Assembly: GCA_027451915.1 (NCBI GenBank)
Contig: DAIDHU010000327.1
Span: 1-28,051 of the forward strand
DNA: 28,051 nt
Direction: 5' to 3'
From: Thiomonas sp.
GTDB lineage: Bacteria > Pseudomonadota > Gammaproteobacteria > Burkholderiales > Burkholderiaceae_C
Shown here: one piece after another, positions 8,134 to 15,125 of the stretch
How the letters are laid out: every line of letters begins with the position of its first letter
Position numbering within the stretch: position 1 is the stretch's first letter
Position numbers and translations under genes: made by a program
Notes under the pieces: model-generated
Databases searched by the model: none
What the model was told of the DNA's origin: nothing
The model's input: only the letters and a program-made list of their open reading frames with translations

Positions 8134-9366
8134 CTAGTCGGGAGCGGCCGGCGCTGCAGGCGTCGCCGCGCCTTGCGTCGCATGCCCGGACAGGCTCAGG
8201 GTGCCGGCGAGCACGGCGGTGACCACCGCGCACAGCGCCAGCGGGGCGATGCCGCTGAGCGAGGAGCGGGTCCAGTCCCACAACTGGCCGCTGAAGATGG
8301 ACACCGCCATGGCCCAGCCGTAGCTGATGGTGAACATGCCGGCCGAGGTGCGCGGCACGTCCGCCGGCGCGCACAGCAGCGAGGGCAGCGCGAAGGCCAG
8401 GATCAGGGTGATGGAGTTGGAAAAACCCAGCACCGCGCACCACAGCACCATGCCCTCGCCGCGGGAGACGATGATGCCCAGCACGCTGAGCAGCGACAGC
8501 GAGGCCGTGGCCACGTAGGCCCAGCGCCGGGTGGCCAGGCGCCCGGCCAGCGCCAGCATCAGGAAGGAGGCGGGAAGCTGCGCCACGTTCAGCGCGGTCA
8601 GGGCGCTTTCGATGAGCTCCGGGTGCCCGGCGGCGGTGGCGAAATCGGGCAGGAAGGCGTTGGCCACGAAATACATGGCGTTGACCCCGCCGAGCAGGAA
8701 ACCCAGGCGCCAGATCAGGGGGTGCCTCCAGTCGGGGATCCACTGGCGCGCGTTCGCTGCCGGACGCCCCCGGGGCACGAGGTGGCGCCCGAGGATCAGC
8801 ACCAGCGCGGCGGTGAGCAGCACCGGCAGCGCCCACACCGCCACCGCGCCGCGCCAATGCCCGCCCACCAGCGGCAGCACCAGCGGCTGGGTCAGCGAGG
8901 CGGAGAGAATCTCGCCCACCAGCAGGCCGTTGGTGTACACCGCGGTGGCGAAACCGATGCGCCGGGGAAAACGGTTGCGCACCAGCGGCGGCAGGGCCGG
9001 CTGGGTGACGGCCACGCCGGCGGCCATCAGCGCCGTGGTGACGTAGAGAAAGTCGACCTGGGGCACCATGCCGCGCGCCGCCGAGGCCACGGCGTTGAGC
9101 ACCAGCCCGATGAGCAGCGTGGCGCCGATGCCCCAGCGCGCCACCAGGAAGGCGCCGGGAATGGCAGCCAGCGCGAACATCAGCGAAGGCAGCGAGGACA
9201 GCAGCCCCACCTGGCCCTCGTTCAGCCCCAGCGTGGCGTGCAGCAGGGGCATCAGCGGGGGCACCGCCAGGATGCTCAGGCGCAGGCAGGCTCCCACCAG
9301 CCACAGCAGGGCCAGGGCCGCGATGTCGTTGTCCTGCCCGGCGCTGCGGCGAGGGGTCTGGGTCAA
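8134..9366 (-). CDS. MFS transporter, CynX/NimT family
   Basis: This 410-residue, 12-helix inner-membrane protein resembles the CynX/NimT (cyanate / nitroimidazole) branch of the MFS. The N-terminal part LLWLVGACLRLSILAVPPLMPLLHATLGLNEGQVGLLSSLP has the family's arginine in helix 1 and the GLLSSLP turn before helix 2, followed by GAFLVARWGIGATLLIGL (motif A region). I chose the TTG at 9364-9366 because GGAG lies six bases upstream and the first helix begins about 16 residues later. The ORF extends upstream to an ATG but gives non-family, Arg/Ser-rich sequence. It is the first of three tandem MFS genes, each from a different subfamily. The C-terminus is Ala/Pro-rich and probably disordered. 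Substrate unknown. Confidence 0.78.
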   Translation of the reverse strand: MTQTPRRSAGQDNDIAALALLWLVGACLRLSILAVPPLMPLLHATLGLNEGQVGLLSSLPSLMFALAAIPGAFLVARWGIGATLLIGLVLNAVASAARGMVPQVDFLYVTTALMAAGVAVTQPALPPLVRNRFPRRIGFATAVYTNGLLVGEILSASLTQPLVLPLVGGHWRGAVAVWALPVLLTAALVLILGRHLVPRGRPAANARQWIPDWRHPLIWRLGFLLGGVNAMYFVANAFLPDFATAAGHPELIESALTALNVAQLPASFLMLALAGRLATRRWAYVATASLSLLSVLGIIVSRGEGMVLWCAVLGFSNSITLILAFALPSLLCAPADVPRTSAGMFTISYGWAMAVSIFSGQLWDWTRSSLSGIAPLALCAVVTAVLAGTLSLSGHATQGAATPAAPAAPD

Positions 9367-9493
9367 GGCGAGCTCCGCTTGGGCGCGAAATGTTCGCGAT
9401 CTTAGATGCGTTGCGCCTCGGGCGCAGGCGGTGCTGCGCTGGATCGGCGGCGCGGGGGTGTTCCCCGCAGACCTTGCCCGCACGCGGATGCCG

Positions 9494-9790
9494 TCAGCGG
9501 CGAGCGCGGCGCTTCGTGACGGCTTGGACCGGCGCTCCGCCCTCGGCTGGCTCGTCGGCCTGACTTTGAGCATCGACGTAGGCATCCAGCAGGCGGCGGA
9601 TCATGCGTTGGTAGTGGGAATGGTGCCTGGCCGCCTCGAGCTTGAAGAAATCGATGCTTCTTCTGCTCAACGACAGGGTGATCTTGACGCCCTCTTCGCG
9701 CAAGGCGAGTTCGGCGGGAGATGGCAGAAAATCCGGAACGATCTGGATCCTACCCAGAGGTTCATCGGTGTATCGAATTCTGGTACTCAT
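9494..9790 (-). CDS. brnA: BrnA-type antitoxin (ribbon-helix-helix)
   Basis: This 98-residue protein has the BrnA layout. A short N-terminal segment rich in Pro and acidic residues (VPDFLPSPAELALREEG) would contact the toxin. It is followed by a ribbon-helix-helix DNA-binding region: the strand KITLSLSRRSIDFFK and helices ending in YQRMIRRLLDAYVDAQ. BrnA proteins neutralise the BrnT ribonuclease and repress their own promoter. The start at ATG 9790 lies 29 bases inside the end of the upstream brnT gene, the usual toxin-first overlapping arrangement of brnTA. The C-terminal tail (KRRARR) is basic and longer than in many relatives. Another CopG-like antitoxin is the only realistic alternative. 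Confidence 0.82.
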   Translation of the reverse strand: MSTRIRYTDEPLGRIQIVPDFLPSPAELALREEGVKITLSLSRRSIDFFKLEAARHHSHYQRMIRRLLDAYVDAQSQADEPAEGGAPVQAVTKRRARR

Positions 9791-10118
9791 AGATTGCTCG
9801 TACCTTGCGCCAGTATCCGGCGCCGATGATGCGAATGACCGAGGTCCTGTGGGTGAAACGGACCGTGAGCACGCCACCGTCGACCTCGCCGAAGCAATAG
9901 AAGCGATCCTCGGTCTGGCTGTGCGAGACGTCCCTTGCAATCACGCGTCGCGGGTCAGTGAAAGCGTACTGCGCGCGGAGGAAGGAAACGGCGTGCTTGC
10001 GCTGGTTTTCCGCGTCCTTGTCGGGATCTAGTGTCTTGTCCCGCCACCAGCTGTCATTTGGTTCGTGTGCCGGAGAGGGCTCCGATACGGCCCAGCGAAA
10101 TGCAGGGCTTCGCAACAC
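9762..10118 (-). CDS. brnT: BrnT-type ribonuclease toxin
   Basis: The conserved part matches BrnT toxins: LDPDKDAENQRKHAVSFLRA (residues 30-49), FTDPRRVIARD (53-63), EDRFYCFGEVDGGVLTVRFTHR (70-91) and IRIIGAGYWRKVRAIYE (95-111). BrnT is a small RelE-fold ribonuclease that blocks translation until bound by BrnA. The start is uncertain. No ATG occurs close to the conserved region; the nearest candidates are GTG at 10118 and TTG at 10115, which give a 118-residue product with an unusual extension of about 28 residues and a weak ribosome site. Families usually begin two to five residues before the LDPDKD-like segment. Either a non-standard start is used or the original start has been lost. The gene overlaps brnA by 29 bases and follows the Rid-family gene by 56 bases. 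Confidence 0.75.
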   Translation of the reverse strand: MLRSPAFRWAVSEPSPAHEPNDSWWRDKTLDPDKDAENQRKHAVSFLRAQYAFTDPRRVIARDVSHSQTEDRFYCFGEVDGGVLTVRFTHRTSVIRIIGAGYWRKVRAIYEYQNSIHR

Positions 10119-10174
10119 CGGCGAGCGCCAGTCCAAGCAGGCGCAGCAAGGACACCGGCCCTGGGCAGCGGGCC

Positions 10175-10573
10175 TCAGTCCGGCAACACCGCGGTGACCT
10201 CGATCTCCACCTTGGCGCGGTCTTCCACCAGGTCGGCCACCTGGATCGCGCTCATGGCCGGATAGTGGCGCCCGATCTCGTCCCGGTAGGCCTGTCCGAT
10301 CTCCTTCAGGCGCGCCTGGTACTCGCGCTTGTCCTTGAGGTACCAGGTCATGCGCACGATGTGCGTGGGTTCGCCGCCGGCGGCGCGCACCACCTCCACG
10401 CAATTGCGCAGGGCCTGGCGGGTCTGCTCGACCAGGTCGTCGGTCTCGAACACGCCCTGCGGGCTCCAGCCGATCTGCCCGCCCACGAACAGCTGGCGCC
10501 CTCGCGCCTCGATGCCGTTGGCGTAGCCCCTGGGCGGGGCCCAGCCCTCGGGCTGGATGGTCTTCAGGCTCAT
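10175..10573 (-). CDS. Rid-family (YjgF/YER057c/UK114) protein lacking the catalytic Arg
   Basis: This 132-residue protein fits the single-domain trimeric Rid fold: RQLFVGGQIGW (26-36), the helix EQTRQALRNCVEVVRAAG, HIVRMTWYLKD (71-81), and the closing HYPAMSAIQVADLV...KVEIEVTAVL. In enamine/imine deaminases such as E. coli RidA, the last motif contains Arg105 (PARS); here the aligned residue is Met107 (PAMS). It therefore belongs with the Rid subgroups that lack this residue, which are not proven deaminases. It is the last gene of the aryl-CoA operon, and its ATG overlaps the thioesterase TGA as ATGA. The context suggests handling of an amino-substituted (enamine-like) CoA intermediate, but the missing Arg argues against a simple RidA reaction. 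Confidence 0.85.
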   Translation of the reverse strand: MSLKTIQPEGWAPPRGYANGIEARGRQLFVGGQIGWSPQGVFETDDLVEQTRQALRNCVEVVRAAGGEPTHIVRMTWYLKDKREYQARLKEIGQAYRDEIGRHYPAMSAIQVADLVEDRAKVEIEVTAVLPD

Positions 10574-11025
10574 GCCTTCTCCTTGAAACCTTGGATGGCC
10601 TCGCGCAGGTCCTCGGGCCAGGCGATGGGGCGATGGGTGTCCAGCGAGGTCACGACGATGCGCTGCAAAAATCGCACGCGCAGGCTGGCTTCGGGGCCCA
10701 CGACCTGGTGCTCGAGCTGCAGCGAGCTGCGGCCCAGGCGGAGCACGCGCAACTCGAAGCGCAGTTGCTCGCCCAGGCGCGAAGGCGCCACGAAACTCGC
10801 GTCGAGCTGCGCCGTGCGCATGCCGATGCGGCGCTGGCCGATGAGCGCGGACCACGGCAGGCCCAGGTGCTCCCACCAGTCCTCCACCACGCCGTTGAGC
10901 AGGTCGTAGTAGCGGGGAAAATACACGATCCCGGCCGCATCGCAGTGCCCGAAGCGCACCAGGCGCCGCGCGACGAAGGCAGGGGACGGGGACGGGGAAC
11001 TCAGGTCCTGCGCATCGCTGCTCAT
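10570..11025 (-). CDS. 4-hydroxybenzoyl-CoA thioesterase-family (4HBT) hot-dog thioesterase
   Basis: This 151-residue cytoplasmic protein has a single hot-dog domain. The motif VRFGHCDAAGIVYFPRYYDLLN (from residue 23) is the 4HBT signature, in which Asp29 corresponds to the catalytic Asp of Pseudomonas 4-hydroxybenzoyl-CoA thioesterase. The following FVAPSRLGEQLRFELRVLRLGRSSL matches the core strands. Such enzymes hydrolyse aryl-CoA or short acyl-CoA esters. In this operon it could recover CoA from stalled or unwanted aryl-CoA thioesters, or release an end product. The first 15 residues are Ser/Pro-rich and probably disordered. It starts 12 bases after the upstream dehydrogenase gene and is coupled to the Rid gene by a four-base overlap. 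The substrate is inferred from context. Confidence 0.85.
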   Translation of the reverse strand: MSSDAQDLSSPSPSPAFVARRLVRFGHCDAAGIVYFPRYYDLLNGVVEDWWEHLGLPWSALIGQRRIGMRTAQLDASFVAPSRLGEQLRFELRVLRLGRSSLQLEHQVVGPEASLRVRFLQRIVVTSLDTHRPIAWPEDLREAIQGFKEKA

Positions 11026-11037
11026 GGCCCTTGCCGC

Positions 11038-12219
11038 TCAGCCGCCGAAGGCGGCGATGCCGGTGATGGCGCGTCCGAGGATCAGCGCGTGGATGTCATG
11101 CGTGCCCTCGTAGGTGTTGACCACTTCCAGGTTCACCAGGTGGCGGGCCACGCCGAACTCGTCCGAGATGCCGTTGCCGCCGAGCATGTCGCGCGCCGTG
11201 CGCGCGATGTCCAGCGCCTTGCCGCAGGAGTTGCGCTTGATGATGGAGGTCAGGTCCGTGCTGGCCGTGCCCTCGTCCTTCATGCGTCCCACGCGCAGGC
11301 AGGCCTGCAGGCCCAGGCCGATCTCGCACAGCATGTCGGCGAGCTTTTTCTGCACCAACTGGTTGGCGGCCAGCGGACGTCCGAACTGCTTGCGCTCCAG
11401 GGTGTAGCGCCTTGCGGTCTCGAAGCAGAACTCGGCCGCGCCCAGGGCGCCCCAGGCGATGCCGTAGCGGGCGCTGTTCAGGCAGGTGAAGGGGCCCTTG
11501 AGCCCGCGCACCTCGGGAAAGGCGTTTTCCTCGGGGCAGAACACCTCGTCCATGACGATCTCGCCGGTGATCGAGGTGCGCAGCCCGACCTTGCCGTGGA
11601 TGGCCGGCGCCGACAGCCCCTTCCAGCCGCGCTCGAGCACGAAGCCGCGGATCTGCTGCTCGTCGTCCTTGGCCCACACCACGAACACGTCGGCGATGGG
11701 GCTGTTGGTGATCCACATCTTGGCCCCGCTGAGGCTGTAGCCCCCCGGCACCTTGCGCGCGCGCGTGACCATGCCGCCGGGGTCCGAGCCGTGGCCCGGC
11801 TCGGTCAGCCCGAAGCAGCCCACCCACTCGCCGCTGGCCAGGCGCGGCAGGTACTTGCGTTTCTGCTCCTCGGTGCCGAAGGCCTCGATGGGCACCATCA
11901 CCAGCGAGCTCTGCACGCTCATCATCGAGCGGTAGCCCGAATCGATGCGCTCCACCTCGCGCGCCACCAGGCCGTAGCACACGTAGTTCATGCCGGCGCC
12001 GCCGTACTCCTCGGCCACCGTGGGGCCGAGCAGGCCGAGCTCGCCCATTTCGCGAAAGATCTCGCGGTCCGTGCGCTCGTGGCGAAAGGCCTCGAGCACG
12101 CGCGGGGCCAGGCGCTGTTCGCAGTAGTTGCGCGCGCTGTCGCGCACCATGCGTTCGGTTTCGGTGAGTTGCTGGTCCAGCAGGAACGGATCGTTCCACG
12201 CAAAGCTCTGTAGGCTCAT
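11038..12219 (-). CDS. glutaryl-CoA dehydrogenase-type acyl-CoA dehydrogenase
   Basis: This 393-residue flavoprotein is full length for glutaryl-CoA dehydrogenase (GCDH). It has the acyl-CoA dehydrogenase landmarks GCFGLTEPGHGSDPGGM, KMWITNSPIADVFVVWA and RKQFGRPLAANQLVQKKLADM. Near the C-terminus is NTYEGTHDIHALILGRAITG, with Glu371 as the catalytic base. The segment SGYRSMMSVQSSLVM includes Arg97, equivalent to the Arg that binds the distal carboxylate of glutaryl-CoA in GCDH, so a dicarboxylyl-CoA substrate is likely. GCDH oxidises and decarboxylates glutaryl-CoA to crotonyl-CoA, passing electrons to ETF. Its place inside the aryl-CoA operon suggests that a dicarboxylyl-CoA forms after ring opening. 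The ATG at 12219 follows AGGGA. The protein family is secure; the physiological substrate is inferred. Confidence 0.88.
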   Translation of the reverse strand: MSLQSFAWNDPFLLDQQLTETERMVRDSARNYCEQRLAPRVLEAFRHERTDREIFREMGELGLLGPTVAEEYGGAGMNYVCYGLVAREVERIDSGYRSMMSVQSSLVMVPIEAFGTEEQKRKYLPRLASGEWVGCFGLTEPGHGSDPGGMVTRARKVPGGYSLSGAKMWITNSPIADVFVVWAKDDEQQIRGFVLERGWKGLSAPAIHGKVGLRTSITGEIVMDEVFCPEENAFPEVRGLKGPFTCLNSARYGIAWGALGAAEFCFETARRYTLERKQFGRPLAANQLVQKKLADMLCEIGLGLQACLRVGRMKDEGTASTDLTSIIKRNSCGKALDIARTARDMLGGNGISDEFGVARHLVNLEVVNTYEGTHDIHALILGRAITGIAAFGG

Positions 12220-12238
12220 GGGATTTCCCTGGGAAGAA

Positions 12239-13411
12239 TCAGCGAGCGGCCTTCAGCAGCTCGCGCGCGATGATGAGTTTCTGCACTTCGGTGGCGCCTT
12301 CGTAGATGCGCAGGGCGCGGATGTCGCGGTACAGGCTTTCCACCACCTGGCCGCGCTGCACGCCGCGCCCGCCGTGCAACTGCAGCGCCGAGTCGATGAC
12401 TCGCTGCGCGTTCTCGGTGGCCACCATCTTGGCCATGGCCGCCTCGCGCGTGGCGGGCAGGCGCTGCACATCGCGGCGCCAGGCGGCGCGCGCGGTCAGC
12501 AGCGCGGCTGCGTCGATGTCGGCGGCCATCTCGCCCAGGCGGGCCTGGGTGAGCTGCAGGTCGGCCAGGGTGTGGCCGAACATGCGCCGGGAGCTCGCGT
12601 GGGACAGCGCCTCGTCCAGCGCGCGCCGCGCGAAGCCCAGCGCCGCGGCCGCCACCGAGGCGCGGAAGATGTCCAGGGTGCGCATGGCCAGCTTGAAGCC
12701 CTCGCCGGGCCCGCCCAGCAGGTTGGCCGCCGGCACGCGCATGCCGTCGAAGCGCAGGCGCGCCAGCGGGTGGGGCGCCATGACCTCCAGGCGCTCGGCG
12801 ACCTCGAAACCGGGCAGGTCCGGCGTGACCACGAAGGCCGAGATGCCCCGCGCGCCGGGGGCCTCGCCGGTGCGCGCGAACAGGCAGTACACATCGGCGA
12901 TGCCCCCGTTGGAAATCCAGGTCTTCTCGCCGTGCACAACCCAGGCGTCGCCGTCGCGCGTGGCGCTGCATTGCATGGCCGCCACGTCGGAGCCCGCCTC
13001 CGGCTCCGTCAGCGCGAAGGCGGCGATCCATGCCCCGCTGGCCACGCGCGGCAGTACCTCGCGCTGCTGCGCCGGGCTGCCCGCCAGGGTGATGGCGCCA
13101 CTGCCCAGGCCCTGCATGGCGAAGGCGAAGTCCGCCAGCGCGTCGTGGTAGGCCAGGCCCTCGCGGGCCACGCACAGGCTGCGCGAGTCCAGTTCCGGCA
13201 GCGCGCCGCCAAAGGCCGCCGGCACGCAGTAGCGCAACAGTCCGGCGCGTCCCAGCTCGCGCACCAGCGCGCGGCAGGCGCCGTCGACGTCGCCGTGGTC
13301 GACGGCCGCAGCCCGCGCGCTCCACGCCGCCACGGCTCGCGCCAGCTCCCGGTGCGCCGCTTCGTAGAAGGGCAGTTCCAGGTGGGCCTGGTCCATCGCG
13401 GGCTCAGTCAC
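12239..13411 (-). CDS. acyl-CoA dehydrogenase
   Basis: This 390-residue FAD enzyme shows the acyl-CoA dehydrogenase core: AAFALTEPEAGSDVAAM and TWISNGGIADVYCLFARTG for the flavin-binding strand region, SSRRMFGHTLADLQLTQARLGEMA, LQLHGGRGVQRGQVVESLYRDIRALRIYEGATEVQ, and catalytic Glu371 in IYEGATE. It lacks the GCDH Arg signature of the next gene, so it probably acts on a different, possibly alicyclic or monocarboxylic, CoA ester. The GTG at 13411 is preferred because GGAG lies seven bases upstream; it overlaps the end of the hydratase-family gene by eight bases. An ATG at 13396 would also work and remove five residues. Electrons would go to ETF. The position in the operon suggests dehydrogenation of a ring-derived or ring-opened CoA intermediate. 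Confidence 0.85.
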   Translation of the reverse strand: MTEPAMDQAHLELPFYEAAHRELARAVAAWSARAAAVDHGDVDGACRALVRELGRAGLLRYCVPAAFGGALPELDSRSLCVAREGLAYHDALADFAFAMQGLGSGAITLAGSPAQQREVLPRVASGAWIAAFALTEPEAGSDVAAMQCSATRDGDAWVVHGEKTWISNGGIADVYCLFARTGEAPGARGISAFVVTPDLPGFEVAERLEVMAPHPLARLRFDGMRVPAANLLGGPGEGFKLAMRTLDIFRASVAAAALGFARRALDEALSHASSRRMFGHTLADLQLTQARLGEMAADIDAAALLTARAAWRRDVQRLPATREAAMAKMVATENAQRVIDSALQLHGGRGVQRGQVVESLYRDIRALRIYEGATEVQKLIIARELLKAAR

Positions 13412-14249
13412 CCTGGAACTCCGGCTTGCGGCGCGCGGCGAAGGCCTCGAAGGCGCGCCGGAAGTCCCCCGTCAGCATGCACAGTGCCTGGGCCTGGGCC
13501 TCGGACTCGATCATCTCCTCGATGCCCATCGCCCACTCCTGGTTCACCATGGTCTTGGTCATGGTGTGCGCGAACCAGGGTCCGTCGGCCAGCTCCCGCG
13601 CCAGCTCGACGGCCTTGGGCAGCAGGTCCGCGGGCTCGTGCAGGGCGTTGAAAAACCCCCAGGCCAGGCCCTCGTCGGCACCCATCGAGCGCCCCGTCAT
13701 CAGCAACTCGTTGGCGCGCCCCAGGCCGATCACCCGGGGCAGCAGGCCGCAGGCGCCCATGTCGGCGCCGGCCAGGCCCACGCGGGTGAACAGGAAGGCC
13801 GTCTTCGCCGCCGGCGTGGCCAGGCGCAGGTCACTGGCCAGCGCGATCATCGCGCCGGCGCCGGCGCACACGCCGTCGATGGCGGCCACCACCGGCTGCG
13901 GAGCCCGGCGCATGGCCTTGACCAGGTCGCCGGTCATGCGCGTGAAGGCCAGCAGCTCGGGCGCGCGCATGCGCGTGAGCGGCTCGATGATCTCGAACAC
14001 ATCGCCGCCGGAGCAGAAATGGCCGCCCGCGCCGGTGATCACCACGCTGCGCACGTCGCTGGCGTAGGGCAGCTCGCGAAACAGGTCGCGCAGCTCGGCG
14101 TAGGAGTCGAAGGTCAGCGGGTTCTTCTTCGCCGGTCGATCGAGCGTGACGGTGGCCACGCGCGCATCGCCGCTGCAGGACCAGCCGAAATGCCGGGCGC
14201 GGTAGTCGCGCTGCGGCCGCTTGTGCGCGGCCATGGGGTGTTCGCTCAT
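13404..14249 (-). CDS. enoyl-CoA hydratase/isomerase-family protein without canonical catalytic Glu residues
   Basis: This 281-residue protein has the crotonase fold: TLDRPAKKNPLTFDSYAELRDLF (36-58), the oxyanion-hole segment GHFCSGGDVFEI (76-87), and GVCAGAGAMIALASDLRLAT (126-145). The two glutamates of classical enoyl-CoA hydratase (E144 and E164 of rat crotonase) align with Met134 and Arg156. Asp163 in GADMGACG instead sits where isomerases of the PaaG type have their catalytic Asp (PDAGG-like motif). It is thus more likely an isomerase, or a ring-modifying or ring-opening crotonase, than a standard hydratase. I chose the ATG at 14249 because GAGG lies nine bases upstream; an upstream ATG at 14282 is possible. 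The gene follows the SDR by 42 bases and overlaps the acyl-CoA dehydrogenase start by eight bases. Confidence 0.85.
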   Translation of the reverse strand: MSEHPMAAHKRPQRDYRARHFGWSCSGDARVATVTLDRPAKKNPLTFDSYAELRDLFRELPYASDVRSVVITGAGGHFCSGGDVFEIIEPLTRMRAPELLAFTRMTGDLVKAMRRAPQPVVAAIDGVCAGAGAMIALASDLRLATPAAKTAFLFTRVGLAGADMGACGLLPRVIGLGRANELLMTGRSMGADEGLAWGFFNALHEPADLLPKAVELARELADGPWFAHTMTKTMVNQEWAMGIEEMIESEAQAQALCMLTGDFRRAFEAFAARRKPEFQGD

Positions 14250-14291
14250 GGGTTTCGTCCTCGACTGGGTTGCGGGTTCCATCGCCGGGTT

Positions 14292-15125
14292 CTACATGAC
14301 CTCGCCGCCGGCCACCGCGATGGCCTGCCCGTGCACGGCCTCCGAGCCCGGCAGGCACATCCAGGCCACCGCGTTGGCCACCTCCCGGGGCGTGACCAGG
14401 CGCCCCTGCGGGTTGCCCGCGGCCAGCGCCTGCCGGGCCTGCGCCGGCTCGCGCCCGGTGCGCGTGACGATGTTGTGCACCGCCTCGTCGAGCAGCGGGG
14501 TATCGGTGTAGCCGGGGCATACCGCGTTGACCGTGATGCCCTTGGCCGCGACCTCCAGCGCCAGCGCGCGGGTGAACCCGACCACGCCGTGCTTGGCCGC
14601 GCAGTAGGCGCTGACGTAGGCGTAGCCGACCAGCCCTGCCGTGCTGGCCACGTTGACGATGCGCCCCCAGCGGGCGCGCAGCATGCCGTCGAGCACGGCG
14701 TGGGTGCAGTTGTAGGTGCCGGTCAGGTTCACCGCCAGCATGTCCTGCCACAGCCGGGGGTCGGTGCGCGCCAGCGGCGCGCTGCGCGCGATGCCGGCGT
14801 TGTTGACCAGGATGTCGATGCTCCCTCGCGCGGCGGCGGCCTCGCCCAGGCAGGCGGCGACGGCGGCATGGTCGCGCACGTCCACTCGCGCCGCGGCGTG
14901 GCCCTCGCCGTGCAGCGCCTGGCGGGCGCGCTCCAGGCGCCCGCCATCGGTGCCCAGCAGGGTGACGACCGCGCCGTGGCGGGCCAGTTCCAGGCAGATG
15001 GCGGCGCCGATGCCGCCGCTGGCTCTGGTGACCACCGCGTGGCGGCCCCGCAACGGGGCGTCCGGGGCGTGGGGAGAGTCGAGTCGGGCGGGGGAGGCCA
15101 TGGCGCGGGCTCGGGGCTCAGGCAT
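14292..15125 (-). CDS. short-chain dehydrogenase/reductase (SDR), classical
   Basis: This 277-residue classical SDR contains NNAG (108-111), catalytic Ser161, Tyr174 and Lys178 (YCAAK) and the VNAVCPGYTDTPL motif (199-211) typical of 3-oxoacyl reductase or 3-hydroxybutyrate dehydrogenase relatives. The N-terminal cofactor motif TGxxxGxG reads TRASGGIG: the first Gly is Arg34. It would oxidise or reduce a hydroxy/keto CoA intermediate with NAD(P). In this operon the likely substrate is the ring ketone or hydroxyl made by the upstream monooxygenase/reductase. The ATG at 15125 overlaps the upstream stop by eight bases; an ATG at 15101 (16-base gap) gives a 269-residue form and is almost equally likely, since neither has a strong ribosome site. 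Confidence 0.82.
   Translation of the reverse strand: MPEPRARAMASPARLDSPHAPDAPLRGRHAVVTRASGGIGAAICLELARHGAVVTLLGTDGGRLERARQALHGEGHAAARVDVRDHAAVAACLGEAAAARGSIDILVNNAGIARSAPLARTDPRLWQDMLAVNLTGTYNCTHAVLDGMLRARWGRIVNVASTAGLVGYAYVSAYCAAKHGVVGFTRALALEVAAKGITVNAVCPGYTDTPLLDEAVHNIVTRTGREPAQARQALAAGNPQGRLVTPREVANAVAWMCLPGSEAVHGQAIAVAGGEVM

Noticed and set aside
6750..8183. N-terminal extension of the DHA2 transporter frame
   Set aside because: It is an out-of-frame reading of the neighbouring MFS gene; the TTG that overlaps the neighbour's stop is the sensible start.
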